Shown in pieces: positions 32,677 to 43,573 of a stretch of DNA of 64,000 nt (position 1 is the first letter of the stretch; each line of letters opens with the position of its first letter). Below the pieces are notes generated by a model. The model was not told where the DNA came from. It saw only the letters and a program-made list of their open reading frames with translations, and did not search any database. The stretch covers positions 186,001-250,000 of the forward strand of contig QNQO01000550.1 of the NCBI GenBank assembly GCA_003290165.1, given 5' to 3'. Both the position numbers and the translations under genes were made by a program. The DNA is from Berberis thunbergii. Its lineage: Eukaryota > Streptophyta > Magnoliopsida > Ranunculales > Berberidaceae.

Positions 32677-33825
32677 CTAAAAAAATGGTGTATCAACAAA
32701 ATGTAGAGGAAGAATATGACAAAAACTTAGTCCAAGGTCGTATATCAACAACCTGAACAGTTGAGGATCAGTCCACCAAAATATAGCAATCACATGGGGC
32801 ACCAAGTACACGAGGACATTCCAAAAGTGACTAGTAGTCATACACAACAAATGATCCTTGCGTGCTCCAAAAAGGGAACATCCCATGTCTGGTTCCAAAT
32901 CAGAAGATTGAATAATTTTCACAACAGGATGGTGAAAACTGAAATCCTCACTACAGCACAAGGGATCAGTGAAAGTAGCCTTAATAAATGGGAATGTGAT
33001 GCAAGTAGATGAGACGATGGATATATCAAGTGGTACAGGCTCATCACATGAATCACATAGAGATGTTGGTCTAGACAACTCATCACCTGAAAATGCATAC
33101 CTGAGGGTGTCAGGTAATTGTTTAAGGTCAAGCTCAGGTGGCTCAACTGATGGGACTAGTTTTGACTCACTGAGTGGAAGAGGCTTCACTTTAGACTGCC
33201 ATTTATAACTAGGATCCACAATGGGGACTGAGTCAAGCAAATCATTGACTTCCCTAATGGAATCATCAACATCAATGTCTAAACTAAATTGAGTCAAACA
33301 AGCCTCTAAACAGTCAAGGGGAGACTCTAAAAAATGTTCACAGTTTGATTCGATGCATGAGTCACTAGGGATGCATGAGTCAACACGGGAAGGAGATGTC
33401 TGTAGTGTCTCATAATTGACAGGTTCATCAATAAATGAGTCACTAGGGAATTTATCTGACTCTATCTCAGGAAGTGACTCAACTATCTGACTCACAGTCA
33501 TCTCAAGTTTCCGGATAGCTTGAGAGTTTTGTTGAAAAATAGTTGTCAAATCTGTGATAGCCTGAAAATTTTGCTCAAGCATTTCCCCTGTTCGCTGTAT
33601 AAAAATGTTCATTATAGCCTCTAACTCATTATCAGGAATGAAAGCTTGAGGAGTCTGAGGAGTGTTTTGACGGCTTTCATGGTACTGACCATGAGCCCAT
33701 GAGAAGTCAGAATGATAAGCTAGACCTTGGTAATAATCTAAATATGGATCATACTCAGGTTGTCGCATGTCATAAAATGAATTGACTTGCTCGGAAAAAT
33801 AGGCTGGATAATCCCTCGTGTTCAT
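32677..33825 (-). CDS. ET2 single ORF, diverged gag-like protein (382 aa)
   Basis: An uninterrupted frame from ATG at 33825 to the stop at 32677. The N-terminus is rich in aromatic and acidic residues (YDPYLDYYQGLAYHSDFSWA, residues 25-44). Residues 66-118 form a likely coiled coil (ELEAIMNIFIQ ... IRKLEMTVSQI), in the position of the coiled segment after the zinc knuckle in Athila-type gag. Residues 120-310 are acidic and low in complexity. The C-terminus has AIFWWTDPQLFRLLIYD, shared with ET1 gag. No capsid domain or Cys/His knuckle is visible. It is probably the gag C-terminal half kept as a separate ORF; function unknown. Confidence 0.7.
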   Translation of the reverse strand: MNTRDYPAYFSEQVNSFYDMRQPEYDPYLDYYQGLAYHSDFSWAHGQYHESRQNTPQTPQAFIPDNELEAIMNIFIQRTGEMLEQNFQAITDLTTIFQQNSQAIRKLEMTVSQIVESLPEIESDKFPSDSFIDEPVNYETLQTSPSRVDSCIPSDSCIESNCEHFLESPLDCLEACLTQFSLDIDVDDSIREVNDLLDSVPIVDPSYKWQSKVKPLPLSESKLVPSVEPPELDLKQLPDTLRYAFSGDELSRPTSLCDSCDEPVPLDISIVSSTCITFPFIKATFTDPLCCSEDFSFHHPVVKIIQSSDLEPDMGCSLFGARKDHLLCMTTSHFWNVLVYLVPHVIAIFWWTDPQLFRLLIYDLGLSFCHILPLHFVDTPFF

Positions 33826-35205
33826 TTTTTTTTTTTTTTTTTTTTTTTAAGCACTAACTCCAAAATATACACAGGCTCACATGCAATCAACAACCAATAA
33901 ATGCACAAGAAACATGCCTCCCTAAGCAATCAATGTTTTTGAGATCAATTATCTTTTTATATTTGGGGGACAATTATTTCTTATGTAATCTTTATGACAC
34001 AGCAATGGGTACTACAAGTTGATCCTAAGAGTGTACACTTTACACCGCAAAGTTCAAAATCAGTAGGCTAGAGTTTTGTTTCAAAGAAACCGGATTATCG
34101 CACAAGAGAAGGAGGTCACAATGGTCCAATTAAGTACTTCCTTGTGCTACCGCTCTGTAAGCCAATAGATGTGGGAACGATGTGATGTTAAATGCACACT
34201 TGAGGCTTGTGTTCCTAACCAAAAACTGTTGGTTACACCAATTCTTCTTGTGGATTGTAGCTTACTTATGACTCGGCGTACCGGGTAAATTACCCTTGTG
34301 GCAGTGGCCTCTCGGAGTTCATTGAATGATTAAACCCATCGTCACTTTTAGCTTGAGTCAACACAAAAATTATTAGATTCACCTTGGTCTTTGGTTGTCC
34401 TATGAACACCGTACCTAAAAGATGGCTCTATCTAACTTGCTAATTGATTTTAATTGTGTTAGGCTATTGGTTGCACACAGCTGGAGTGATGAGGTAGGGA
34501 TATCAAGTCCCACCAGTTTCTATTTAAAAGCTGGGTCTGCTTATTATGAATTACTAAAGTTTAGCATCCACAATTACAGAAATTAAACAACCAATCACAC
34601 AATTTCAACCAATTACACCAAGCACCCGGTCGCTAATACATTGCGTGTGATAGAAATACTTACAGTGTGCGTATTCCAATCTGCACAAAAAGTTAGCACA
34701 ATTCAAAAAAAATGTCCGACTTCTTTTTATCCGTTTCAATCAACACACAAGCACATGCAAATAAATTTACTGGTCTTGGTCTTAGAAGTCGAATTTTTAA
34801 ATCATAAAAAAAAATTATTGGGTAACAATTAAAATTGTTTCCCTATAATTTCTTTTGACTTGGAAAATGTGTTTTTTTTTTTTTTTAATTAAACAAAATG
34901 AAAAATAGTAAAGTTCAAAAAATTATTACACCGCACACTCGTAAAACGAGGTGAAAATAAAAGTACAACTCTCCTCACAAAATAAAAATAAAAATTTTCT
35001 TGTTGTTTTTGCAGGATCGTCAAATTCCTCGAGAAGCGTGTAATCTGCAAAATCAAACACAAAATGAGTGTAAAAAGAACAAAATAAAAATAAAATTTTT
35101 GTTTTGATTTTTTATTTTTTAAGTTTTTTTATTTTTAATTTTTTTTTTGATTTTTTTTTTATAATTAGTGAAAATAAATCTTAAATTCAATTACAACGCA
35201 ACCTT
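33826..35205 (-). other. 5' untranslated region of ET2
   Basis: Lies between the primer-binding site and the ORF on the minus strand, about 1.4 kb. It has an A/T homopolymer run just upstream of the ATG (33826-33848) and T-rich tracts near 34870 and 35110-35160. No frames of note were seen. In a gag-bearing relative this interval would hold the capsid domain. Confidence 0.7.
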
Positions 35206-35222
35206 CCCCGGCAACGGCGCCA
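35206..35222 (-). promoter_or_regulatory. Primer-binding site of ET2
   Basis: ccccggcaacggcgcca, identical to the site in ET1 (16085-16101). It lies 6 bp inside the 5' LTR, so both elements use the same primer tRNA. Confidence 0.85.
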
Positions 35223-35228
35223 AAAACT

Positions 35229-37201
35229 TGATGGGGATTTAACTAACCTAAATTAACAGGTTAATTTAACCCACTTGTTATACCGCAAGTGCACGGTGCC
35301 AAACTGGTAGACAACGGCAAGTACGGGTCGATCCCACGAAGAAGGTGAATGCAATTGATATTTAAGAAATTATCTAAACTAATTTAAATGGAAAATAGGG
35401 GTTACAGTGTTTTTAAAAGAAAACTAAATTAAAGATAAGAAAAATAAAATAAAATGATAGAATGAAATGAGATGGATGGAATGAAATGGGTTTGGTGGGC
35501 TTGGACTCACCAATGAGTTAGCAAAATTATCTAAATCTAAATTACTGAATTTAAATACGAGAAGCTTAGGGATGAGAATCCCTTGCTTACACCGAAAATA
35601 TGATCGTTAAAATCCAATTTAAATTATATCATGTTCTTTTAAACCTTAACAAATTATTTCAAGCTTGATAAAGAGTACTTCTAACTACCAAGCATATCAA
35701 GTTTAGTTACTTGAACATGCAAGGTGAAAGCAAATTATCAGTTTCAGAAATAACTTGTAATTAGCAATAATATCTTAATTCAGTAAAATAAATTACAATA
35801 AAATTTACAAAACTCATTCGGCTTGTCACAAGCTCGATAGGGTGTCAAACAGCAGTTGGTCCGAACACAAATCCCGAGACAAAAGGCCCAAAACGCTCTG
35901 TGGTGGTACAGAGTGATTCTGGGGGTGGAAAATAGCCAAAATAAGTTTTTATTCAAATTTCCCTCCCTGCTACAGTACTGCTACAGTACTGCTACAGGGA
36001 ACAGTGAAGTGCGAGCTTCTTCTCCAGCGAGACGACGGCTCTCGCGGCCTGGTTTTCGATCCTCTCGGCCTGGTTTTAGCTCCTCTCGAATCCAATTCGA
36101 CTCTAGTACCTGCAAAAGACGAATTGTGGTGAAGAAAACCAAGAAAAACAGCAAACAAATCAAGGAAAAACAGGAAGGAAAACTCCCTGTTTCAGGGCTG
36201 TTTCGCGACTCTGCCGCGGCTCAGTCCGGCGGTTCGTCGCTCCTTCGCGGCTGGATTCGTCCTCCACGTGGTCCTAGAACCTGTAAAAGATGAGAGAGGG
36301 TGAAGAAAACCAAGTAAAACTGCAAATTCAGAAGAGAAACAGGGAGAGGACACTCCCTGTTTTTGCTCTGTTTCTGCTGTTTTTGCGAGCTCTGTTGCGG
36401 CTTCCTTCGTTCTGTTGTGGTGGTAGGATTCGTGCAGAGGTGATGATGGAGGTGATGGATGATGTGGGTTGAAGGATGGTGAAGATTCGGGCGTGAAACA
36501 GGGTTGTCACACCCCTGTTTCACGGTGGTTGGCGGTGGCGACGTGCTGTCTGGCGGTGGAGGTAGCGAGGTGACGGTGGTGGTGAGGTGATGATTGCTGG
36601 GGGGTCTGGACAGAGAATGAGTGATTGATAGATAAATGGTGGCTTGTGATGAGAATCACTTGTGAGAGAGGAGAGGTTTTGATTTGTCTCTAATTCCTTT
36701 TCCCTTCTCTCCCTCCCCCATTGCTATTCTTTTTCATTGATTTTATAGATTGAGAACAAATGAATAGCAAGTGATGTTAGGTGAAGATGGGAGAGAACAT
36801 GGGATGTTGGTGGATGGAATGATTGTGGGAGAATATGGGATTATGGGAGAACGTGGGATAGAATGTGGGATGTTGGTGGAGAATGGTGGATGTTGGTGGA
36901 TGATGGGTTTGTTTTGGGTTTGGTTTGTGAGTTTGGTTTGTGGGTTTGGTTTATGGGTTTTAGGTTATGAACTAGGTGTTGGGTTTAGGTTTGGTTTATG
37001 GGTAGGTTTATGGATTTCTCTCTCTATTTTGTACCACCACCAAGTGCAATTCCTTACACAGTCGCCTTAATATGATTTCATCGTTTACGCGCAAATTCCT
37101 GAAAAGAAATAAAAACGAAGTAATTATTATAAAATATAAGAATCGAAACACTAACATATATAAATTAAGGAGTATAAAATGTATGAATTATGTGTATATC
37201 A
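35229..37201 (-). repeat. 5' LTR of ET2 (right copy, complete)
   Basis: Plus-strand ends TGATGGGGATTTA...GTGTATATCA, 1973 bp. The first 151 bp contain accgcaagtgcacggtgcc and gggtcgatcccacgaag, blocks typical of the 3' end of Athila-like LTRs. They are absent from the left copy. Open frames of 60-145 codons inside are shared with the left LTR and are not genes. Confidence 0.92.
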
Positions 37202-38005
37202 GGCCGCCAAATCAAACCCCAGATTGGTAGTCCCCACTACGCAGGCATGGATGGTTTGGAAGGTGGGAGCCTAGTCAGTCCCGAACTGATTCTGACGGCT
37301 CGCCACCTGACCACTATTTTTCAACGTGGTCGCCGAATCAAACCCTAAACCTGTAGCCCCCACTATGCGAACGTAAATGGTTTGGAAAGTCGGACCTATT
37401 TAGTCCCAAACTGATTTCGATGACTCGCCACGGGACTACTGGTTTTCAACGTGGTCGCGAAATCATAAACCCCATACTTGTAGCCTACACTACGCTGGCT
37501 TAGATGGTTTGGAAAGTTGGAGTCTAGTTAGTCCCGAACTGATTCTGACGGCTAGCCACGGGACTACTACTTTCAGCGTGGCCGTCGAAACACCAACCCT
37601 ACACTTTTAGCCCCGACTGCGCAGGTTTAGATAGTCTAGAAGGTGGGAGCCTAGTCAGTTGTGAACTGATTCTGACGGCTCGCCACCGGACCACTATTTT
37701 TCAGCATAGTCGTCGAAACTCCCAAATTTGTAGCTTGATGTACAAAGGTGTAGATGATTTGGAAGATGGAAGCCTAGTAAGTTCCGAACTTACCTCGATG
37801 GCTTGCCAAGAAACCACTGCTTTTCAGTCTAGTTGTCAAACTCCTTCGACTCAAACTTGTATCCCCCATCACGCGGGTATAGATGATTCAAAAGGTGGGA
37901 GACTAGTCAGTCGCTCTTCAGCGTAGTTGCCAAATACTTACTCCCCGAACATGTAGTCTACCTCATTAGGACATAGATGGTTTGGAAGGTGGGAGCCCCA
38001 TGCCA
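37202..38005 (+). repeat. 125-bp minisatellite, about seven units
   Basis: Units of about 125 bp (some shortened to about 95 bp) share tggtttggaaggtgggagcc, tagtcagtcccgaactgatt and ctgacggctcgccac. Unit starts are near 37202, 37331, 37456, 37583, 37711, 37832 and 37926. One more unit precedes ET2 at about 28690-28785, so ET2 sits inside the array. Tandem repeats in the internal non-coding region are common in Tat-lineage elements. Confidence 0.88.
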
Positions 38006-38474
38006 CTTGCAACGTGACCCCGCTCTCTTTCGAAACAGCAGCCGCAGAGACGAATCTAGCTGAGTCATCGTCTTCAAGCTCAAACAGACTAGCATCCTAT
38101 TACCATCAAAGGCCACTCGAACCGATACATAGATCGTACGGCCAGTGCCCAAATAAAGGCTACATACTGTGCCCGGCCGAGCCTTCGACGCTTGACTCGG
38201 CACAAACACTCTAACGCATATGCTCGGCCATCGCAACTCGCCTATAGCAGAAGCTGCAGGCGATAAATCAGACAAGCAAGGCAAGCCTTAAGCAGCTTAC
38301 CTTGGGGGCAAGACACAATTTAGGCAACCCAATCCCCAGCTAAATTATTTGCAACATGCCCACTATCGGACATGACTATGCAAACAATGATCCTGAGTCA
38401 TTTGCAATGTAAAGCGCTCAAGCTCTTTACTACAGACAGACCACTTGGCGTCCTATTGATTCAACCAGCCTATG
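38006..38474 (+). other. Internal non-coding DNA of E2 between minisatellite and antisense ORF
   Basis: Contains the ttaccttgggggcaagac block (38299-38316), a motif seen in 3' internal regions of Tat-like gypsy elements. The frames here do not match known domains. Confidence 0.6.
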
Positions 38475-39658
38475 TCAAGGCAAGACGACAAGGCGAAACA
38501 AAAAACATGCAATAGAGACAACAAACACAAAACAGATAAAATTGTTTTCATTAACGGTCGACAAAATGGGTACAAGAGTACAGAGTTCACTCCTTATCAG
38601 GAGTAGGTACAAAAATAGAGGAGCTAAGCTTAGTCGAAGAAGAAGCAATTGTCCTCCTTGTTCGACGATGCAAAGGAAACGAACAAGTCTACATACAACA
38701 TCTTCTTGCAACGACCAAGACCCCACTCCAGATGTTCCTCCTTCATTAGCGCGAGCAGTTCTAGCCTACCATGTACAACCCAACAGAACTCGTATCTGCC
38801 TTGTTCCTGCAGAAGCTCTTCCTCTCGCACTTTTGAGTTTGCGAGTTCATGCTCCAACAACTCCAATTTGCTAGTCAGCGAGTTCATGCTCCAACAACTC
38901 CAATTTGCTAGTCAGCGCGTCAACCTAAGACCACTTCATGGCCAGACTGCTCTTCACAGTGTTGAGCTCATGCCATTCTAGTTTGAGCTAGTTTTTGGCC
39001 TTCATTGCCTCTCTAGCATTGAACTCCACATCGGATTCCAGTTGCTGCTTCTGAGCAGCCCAGTCGGTCTCCTTCGAATCATTCTCTTCAGCAAGAAACA
39101 ACAGTTCAGAACACGCCTTAGCTACAACTTATTACGCAAACTCTACGTCTCAGTGGATCTGACTCAACTCCTGCTTGAGTTCGCCTCTCTCAAACACTAC
39201 CTCTACCAGATCACGCTCAAAAGCCTCAGGATGAGCCTTTTAAGTCTCAGCGACCACGTTGATTGATCCAGCCTATTCTCTTCAGCGGCTCAATTTCATA
39301 GAGGGCATCAGAATACAACGTCTGCATATGTGAAAAGACACGCTCCATGGTGTATACACTCTCTCACGATCCACCTCGACTTCTTTCCCAGCAACGACCA
39401 CCTGGCTCAAGTGAGACATACCCAACATAAAGTATATTAAACCCTTATCCATACACCTTTCCAGTGTATCCTCCTCGGGCTTCGGAGCGCAATCCATTGG
39501 CCAGTTGTGACGCCTGCTTATATGTTTTTTCGAAGCATACTCAACATCAACCTTTTGGTGCCAGACCTGAGAGCTCATCCTTACCAAGTCTGGTGCAAAC
39601 AGGTTTATCCGCGCATCCAGATGAAACATTCACGAATCAGGAATCACGCTGGCACCAA
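38475..39658 (-). pseudogene. Antisense ORF of E2, C-terminal part
   Basis: On the strand opposite to the element's own direction, 39629-39282 encodes MFHLDARINLFAPDLVRMSS and ends with MLGMSHLSQVVVAGKEVEVD and a basic tail. Downstream, 38887-38630 gives SLTSKLELLEHELANSKVRE, a coiled coil. These match the C-terminal region and coiled coil of the antisense ORF of Tat-like gypsy elements, which begins with the domain at 42830-43573. Stops and shifts are frequent. A 37-bp perfect tandem duplication (38841-38877 and 38878-38914) lies in the coiled-coil part. Confidence 0.72.
38841..38914. repeat. Perfect 37-bp tandem duplication
   Basis: The unit starting gcgagttcatgctccaacaa occurs twice without a mismatch. 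37 is not a multiple of three, so it shifts the antisense coiled-coil frame. Perfect identity makes it a recent change. Confidence 0.95.
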
Positions 39659-42140
39659 TGTCACGACCCGATCCACATGAAACAAATTGTTCGCTTTGGG
39701 CCCAACCTAACTACCTCCATGGCTTTAAAACGCGTTGTGTCATGTATATCCAAACTCGTACATATATAGCACATCTCCATGCCCCACCCAGGTGATGTGG
39801 GACTATAACATCGAGGTAGCTTGCCAGCCTCTAAGCCCGCCCACACTTGGTAGTCTGTCAGCCTTTTGAGCTCGCCCACACATGGAACTGCCAGCCTCTT
39901 GAGCCCGCCCACACAAGGTAGCCCGTCAGCCTAAGAGCCCGACCACTCAGGGTATTACAATCCACCCCCTTATGGCCCAACGTCCTCTTTGGCACACTTT
40001 CGGCAGGGTCCAGCTCTGATACCATTCTGTCATGATCCGATCCACATGAAACAATATTGTCCGCTCTAGACTCAACCTAACTACCCACACCGCTTTAAAA
40101 CACATTGTGTCATGTAGATCCAAACTCATACATATATAACACATCTTCATCCCTCATCCAGGCGATTTGAAACTATAACACCGAGGTAGCCTGCCAGCCT
40201 CTGAGCCCGCCTACACTTGGTAGTATAGCAGCCTCTTGAGCCCGCTCATACATGGAGCTGCCAACCTCAGAGCCCGCCCACACAAGGTAGCCCGTCAGCC
40301 TAAGAGCTCGCCATCTCAGGGTATTAGAATCCACCCCCTAAGGAACCAACGTTCTCGTTGTCACACTTTCGGCTGGGTCCGGCTCTGATACCATTTTTTC
40401 ATGACGCGATCCACATGAAACAATATTGTCCACTCTGGACCCAACCTAACTACCGACACGGCTTTAAAACACGTTGTGTCATGTAGATCCAAACTCGTAC
40501 ATATATAGCACATTTCCATCCCTCACCCAGGCGATGTGGGACTATAACACCGAGGTAGCCTGCCAGCCTCTGAGCCCGCCCACACTTAGTAGTCTGCTAA
40601 CCTTCTGATCTTGCCCACACATGAAACTATCAGCCTCAGATCCTGCCCACACAAGGTAGTCCGTCAGCCTAAGAGCCCACCCATTCAGAGTATTACAATC
40701 CACCCTCCTTAGGGCCCAACGTCATCGTTGGCACACTTTTGGCTGAGTCCAGCTCTGATACCATTCTATCACGACCCGATCCACATGAAACAATATTGTC
40801 CACTCTGGACCTAACATAAATATCCGCACGATTTTAAAACGCGTTGTGTTATGTAGATCCAAACTCGTACATATATAACACATCTCCATCCCTCACCCAG
40901 GCGATGTGAGACTATAACACCGAGGTAGCCTGCCAGCCTCTGAACCCGCCCACACTTGGGAGTCTACCAACCTCCTGAGCCCGCCCACACATGAATCTAC
41001 CAGCCTCAAAGCCCACATACACAAGGTAGCCCGTTAGCATAAGAGCCTGCCCACTCATGGTATTACAATCCACCCCCTTAGGGCCCAACGTCCTTGTTGG
41101 CACACTTTCGGCTGGGTTCGGCTCTGATACCATTTTCTCAGGATCCGATCCACATGTAACAATATTGTCTGCTCTGGACCCAACATAACTACCCGCACGA
41201 CTTTAAAACGCGTTGTGTCGTGTAGATCTAAACTCGTACATATATAACACATATCCATCCCTCACCCAGGCGATTTGGGAATATAACACCGAGGTAGTCT
41301 GCCAGTCTCTGAGCCCGCCGACACTGGATAGTCTGCCAGTCTCCTGATCTCGCTCACACATGAGCTGCCAGCCTCCTTAGCCCGCCCACACAAGGTAGCT
41401 TGTTAGCCTTAGAGCCCGCCCACTCAAGGTATTACAATCCACCCCCTTAGGGCCCAACGTCCTTGTTGGAACACTTTCGGTTAGGTCCGACTCTAATACA
41501 ATTCTGTCACGATCCGATCCACATAAAACAATATTGTCCGCTATTGCCCCAACCTAACTACCCACACGGCTTTAAAATGCATTGTGTCATGTAGATTCAA
41601 ACTCGTACATATATAGCACATCTTCATCCCTCACCCAGGTGATCTGGGACTATAACACCGAGGTAGCCTGCCAGCCTCTGAGCGCACCTACACTTAGTAG
41701 CCTGCTAGCCTTCTGAGTCCGCCCACACATGGAGCTGCCAGCCTCAGAGCTCGTCCACACAAGGTAGCCCGTCAGCATCAGAGCCTGTCCACTAGGGGTA
41801 TTACAATCCACCCCCTTAGGACCCAACGTCCTCGTTTGCACACTTTCGACTGGGTCCGGCTCTGATACCATTCTATCACGACCCGATCCACATGAAACAA
41901 TATTGTCCACTTTTGGCCCAACCTAATTACCCACACGACTTTAAAACGCGTTGTGTCATATAGATCCAAACTCGTACATATATAGCATATCTCCATCCCT
42001 CACCCAGGCGACATGGGACTATAACACCGAGGTAGCCTGCTAGCCTCCTGAGCCCGCCCATACATGGAGTTGTCAGCCTTAGAGCTCGCCCATACAAGGT
42101 AGCCTGCCAACCTCAGAGCCCGCCCACTCAGGATATTACA
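39659..42140 (-). mobile_element. Tandem TRIM array: seven LTRs, six 68-bp internal regions
   Basis: Seven copies of a roughly 300-bp LTR (TGTCACGACC...GTATTACA on the plus strand) alternate with a 68-69-bp internal segment holding only a polypurine tract (minus strand aagggggtgga) and a primer-binding site (minus strand tggtatcagagc, initiator-Met type). LTR starts are 39659, 40028, 40397, 40767, 41136, 41505 and 41874, a spacing of 369-370 bp. The last LTR is 267 bp. Outer flanks are accaa and accac, a 5-bp duplication with one change, so the array behaves as one insertion into the antisense ORF. No protein is encoded. Confidence 0.92.
39830..39959. repeat. Sub-repeats in the TRIM LTR (four units of about 34 bp)
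   Basis: Each LTR contains four diverged units of the form gtagcctgccagcctctgag then cccgcccacacttg. The same block recurs in all seven LTRs; the last LTR has one unit fewer, which explains its shorter length. Confidence 0.85.
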
Positions 42141-43573
42141 ACCACCCTTCGCAGTTGCCACTATAATCAGGTGCTCCTCCGCGACCTTTCCCTTGTCACG
42201 AACGACTGACCCATTCATGCGAGATGGCTTGACAGGGTCTGGATGAAGAGGAGGAAGAGAAATATCCAAAGGACCCTCTAACACTTCTAGTTGTGGCCTG
42301 AAACGAGACGGTGAACAACGCAGACTGCAAGAAACTTAGCATGTGCCATGACCACTTTCAGACGGCGCATCAATGGGACGATCAGATTCTAGAACCTCAG
42401 GCAAATCTTCACTAAATCCTTCCAAAAGAATTGTATCGCGCAAATAAACACCGGCAGAATACGCCATTGCAACCCGCACCAAACGCTCATTCAATGCTTC
42501 GGCCTACGCATCACTGAGGTTCGACCTGTCTTCAACCCCTGCAAACCGCAGGTAATCCTTCTCCCAGCCGGACACATCAATCTCCGCCCTGATAAGCCGA
42601 TCAGACTCGTGAACTTCTCACACTGGAGCGGGTCGTGTTGAAGGCAACCTAGTCCTGACACAGGACCTCTTCGAACTCACTAAAGAGGCAAGCGTTTCAA
42701 ACGACTCCTTCATGTCTCAGACGAAATGGAAGCTTTGGTCCTAGCAACCTACTTCTTCCAAGAGGGGACCCCATTTTCCTACTTAACTTGAGATGCTTGG
42801 TAAACAGTGGGGGCCACGTGCTAGTTGTCTCACAACCTACTACGGATGAAGTAGGGGACGCTTATGACATCCACCACGTCCTTCGTCAACAAGTCGGGGA
42901 ACATCTCCATGGTGTTTTGCTCCTCTAGGGTAAGGGGAATAATGGGAAACCTTTTAGCGAGGAAACACAGGCAATAATCAGTTAGCTTGCTGTCAAGCAT
43001 GTCAAAGTAAAAAAAAAATGAACTTACGAAGCGGTCTGAACTCTCGCAGAGGGGACCCCAGAAATAATTTGAATCCATAGGGGCTAAAAAACAATACTTC
43101 TTCCAGAACTTAAAATCATCTGGCAGATTCACGAAATAAGTCGACGATATCATCTTACAAACAACGTTACTATTCAGTTGAGAAGTCAACAATTGGATTA
43201 TTTGCAGAGTCACACAGACACCGACCTCCTTCGCCCTAATTAGTATGAGAAGGATGATCCTATATCCATTAGGCCCCAACTGGGCCGGAGGAATCCTCAG
43301 AAGATCCAAGAATTCCCATATCACATCCAGAACAGGAAAATGCATTCCAGTTTGAAGCATCCCTTGATCCAAGCAGATGAATCCCGCTAGTGGCGACATT
43401 GACGTCTGATCACTCTTCAGGACATACAATGGCAGGTCCTCAAGGACCCCAAACTTCATACGGATTTCAGCAAGGTCAGGCTCAAAAATCAACATGTCTT
43501 TGAAGAACTCCAGACCCTTGGCCAAGGTTGCATCATCAAGGAGGTTTTGTTGAGTCATGAAAAAGATGAACAA
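42141..43573 (-). pseudogene. Antisense ORF of E2, N-terminal part (gypsy-type transposon domain)
   Basis: From ATG at 43573 a 247-codon frame runs to 42830. Residues 62-112 (LAGFICLDQGMLQTGMHFPV, then PAQLGPNGYRIILLILI) match the plant domain called 'putative gypsy type transposon' (Pfam Transposase_28), whose signature is G(L/M)xFPL...QLxPNxW. Despite the name no transposase activity is known. Below the stop the frame goes on in degraded form (GWEKDYLRFAGVEDRSNLSD, DKGKVAEEHLIIVATAKGG) to the TRIM array at 42140 and resumes beyond it at 39653. It lies antisense to gag, just inside LTR C. Confidence 0.75.

Larger units (their letters stand above)
28786..37201 (-). mobile_element. Non-autonomous Athila-like LTR element ET2
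   Basis: Two near-identical LTRs bracket a primer-binding site, one ORF and a long non-coding tail ending in the polypurine tract aggtttgggggtatt (minus strand, about 30605-30619). There is no protease, RT or integrase. The left LTR lacks its outer 151 bp, so no target duplication can be recognised. Both flanks are units of the 125-bp minisatellite of E2. The LTRs differ at about five positions over 1.8 kb by eye, so it is much younger than ET1. Confidence 0.88.

Noticed and set aside
39659..42140. The 369-bp repeat as a centromeric satellite or 5S rDNA array
   Set aside because: The unit contains TG...CA LTR ends, a polypurine tract and an initiator-Met primer site, and shows no 5S internal promoter; a TRIM array explains it better.
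37202..42140. CRISPR-like regular repeats
   Set aside because: Repeat units are long (125 and 369 bp), diverged, have no unique spacers and sit in plant nuclear transposons.
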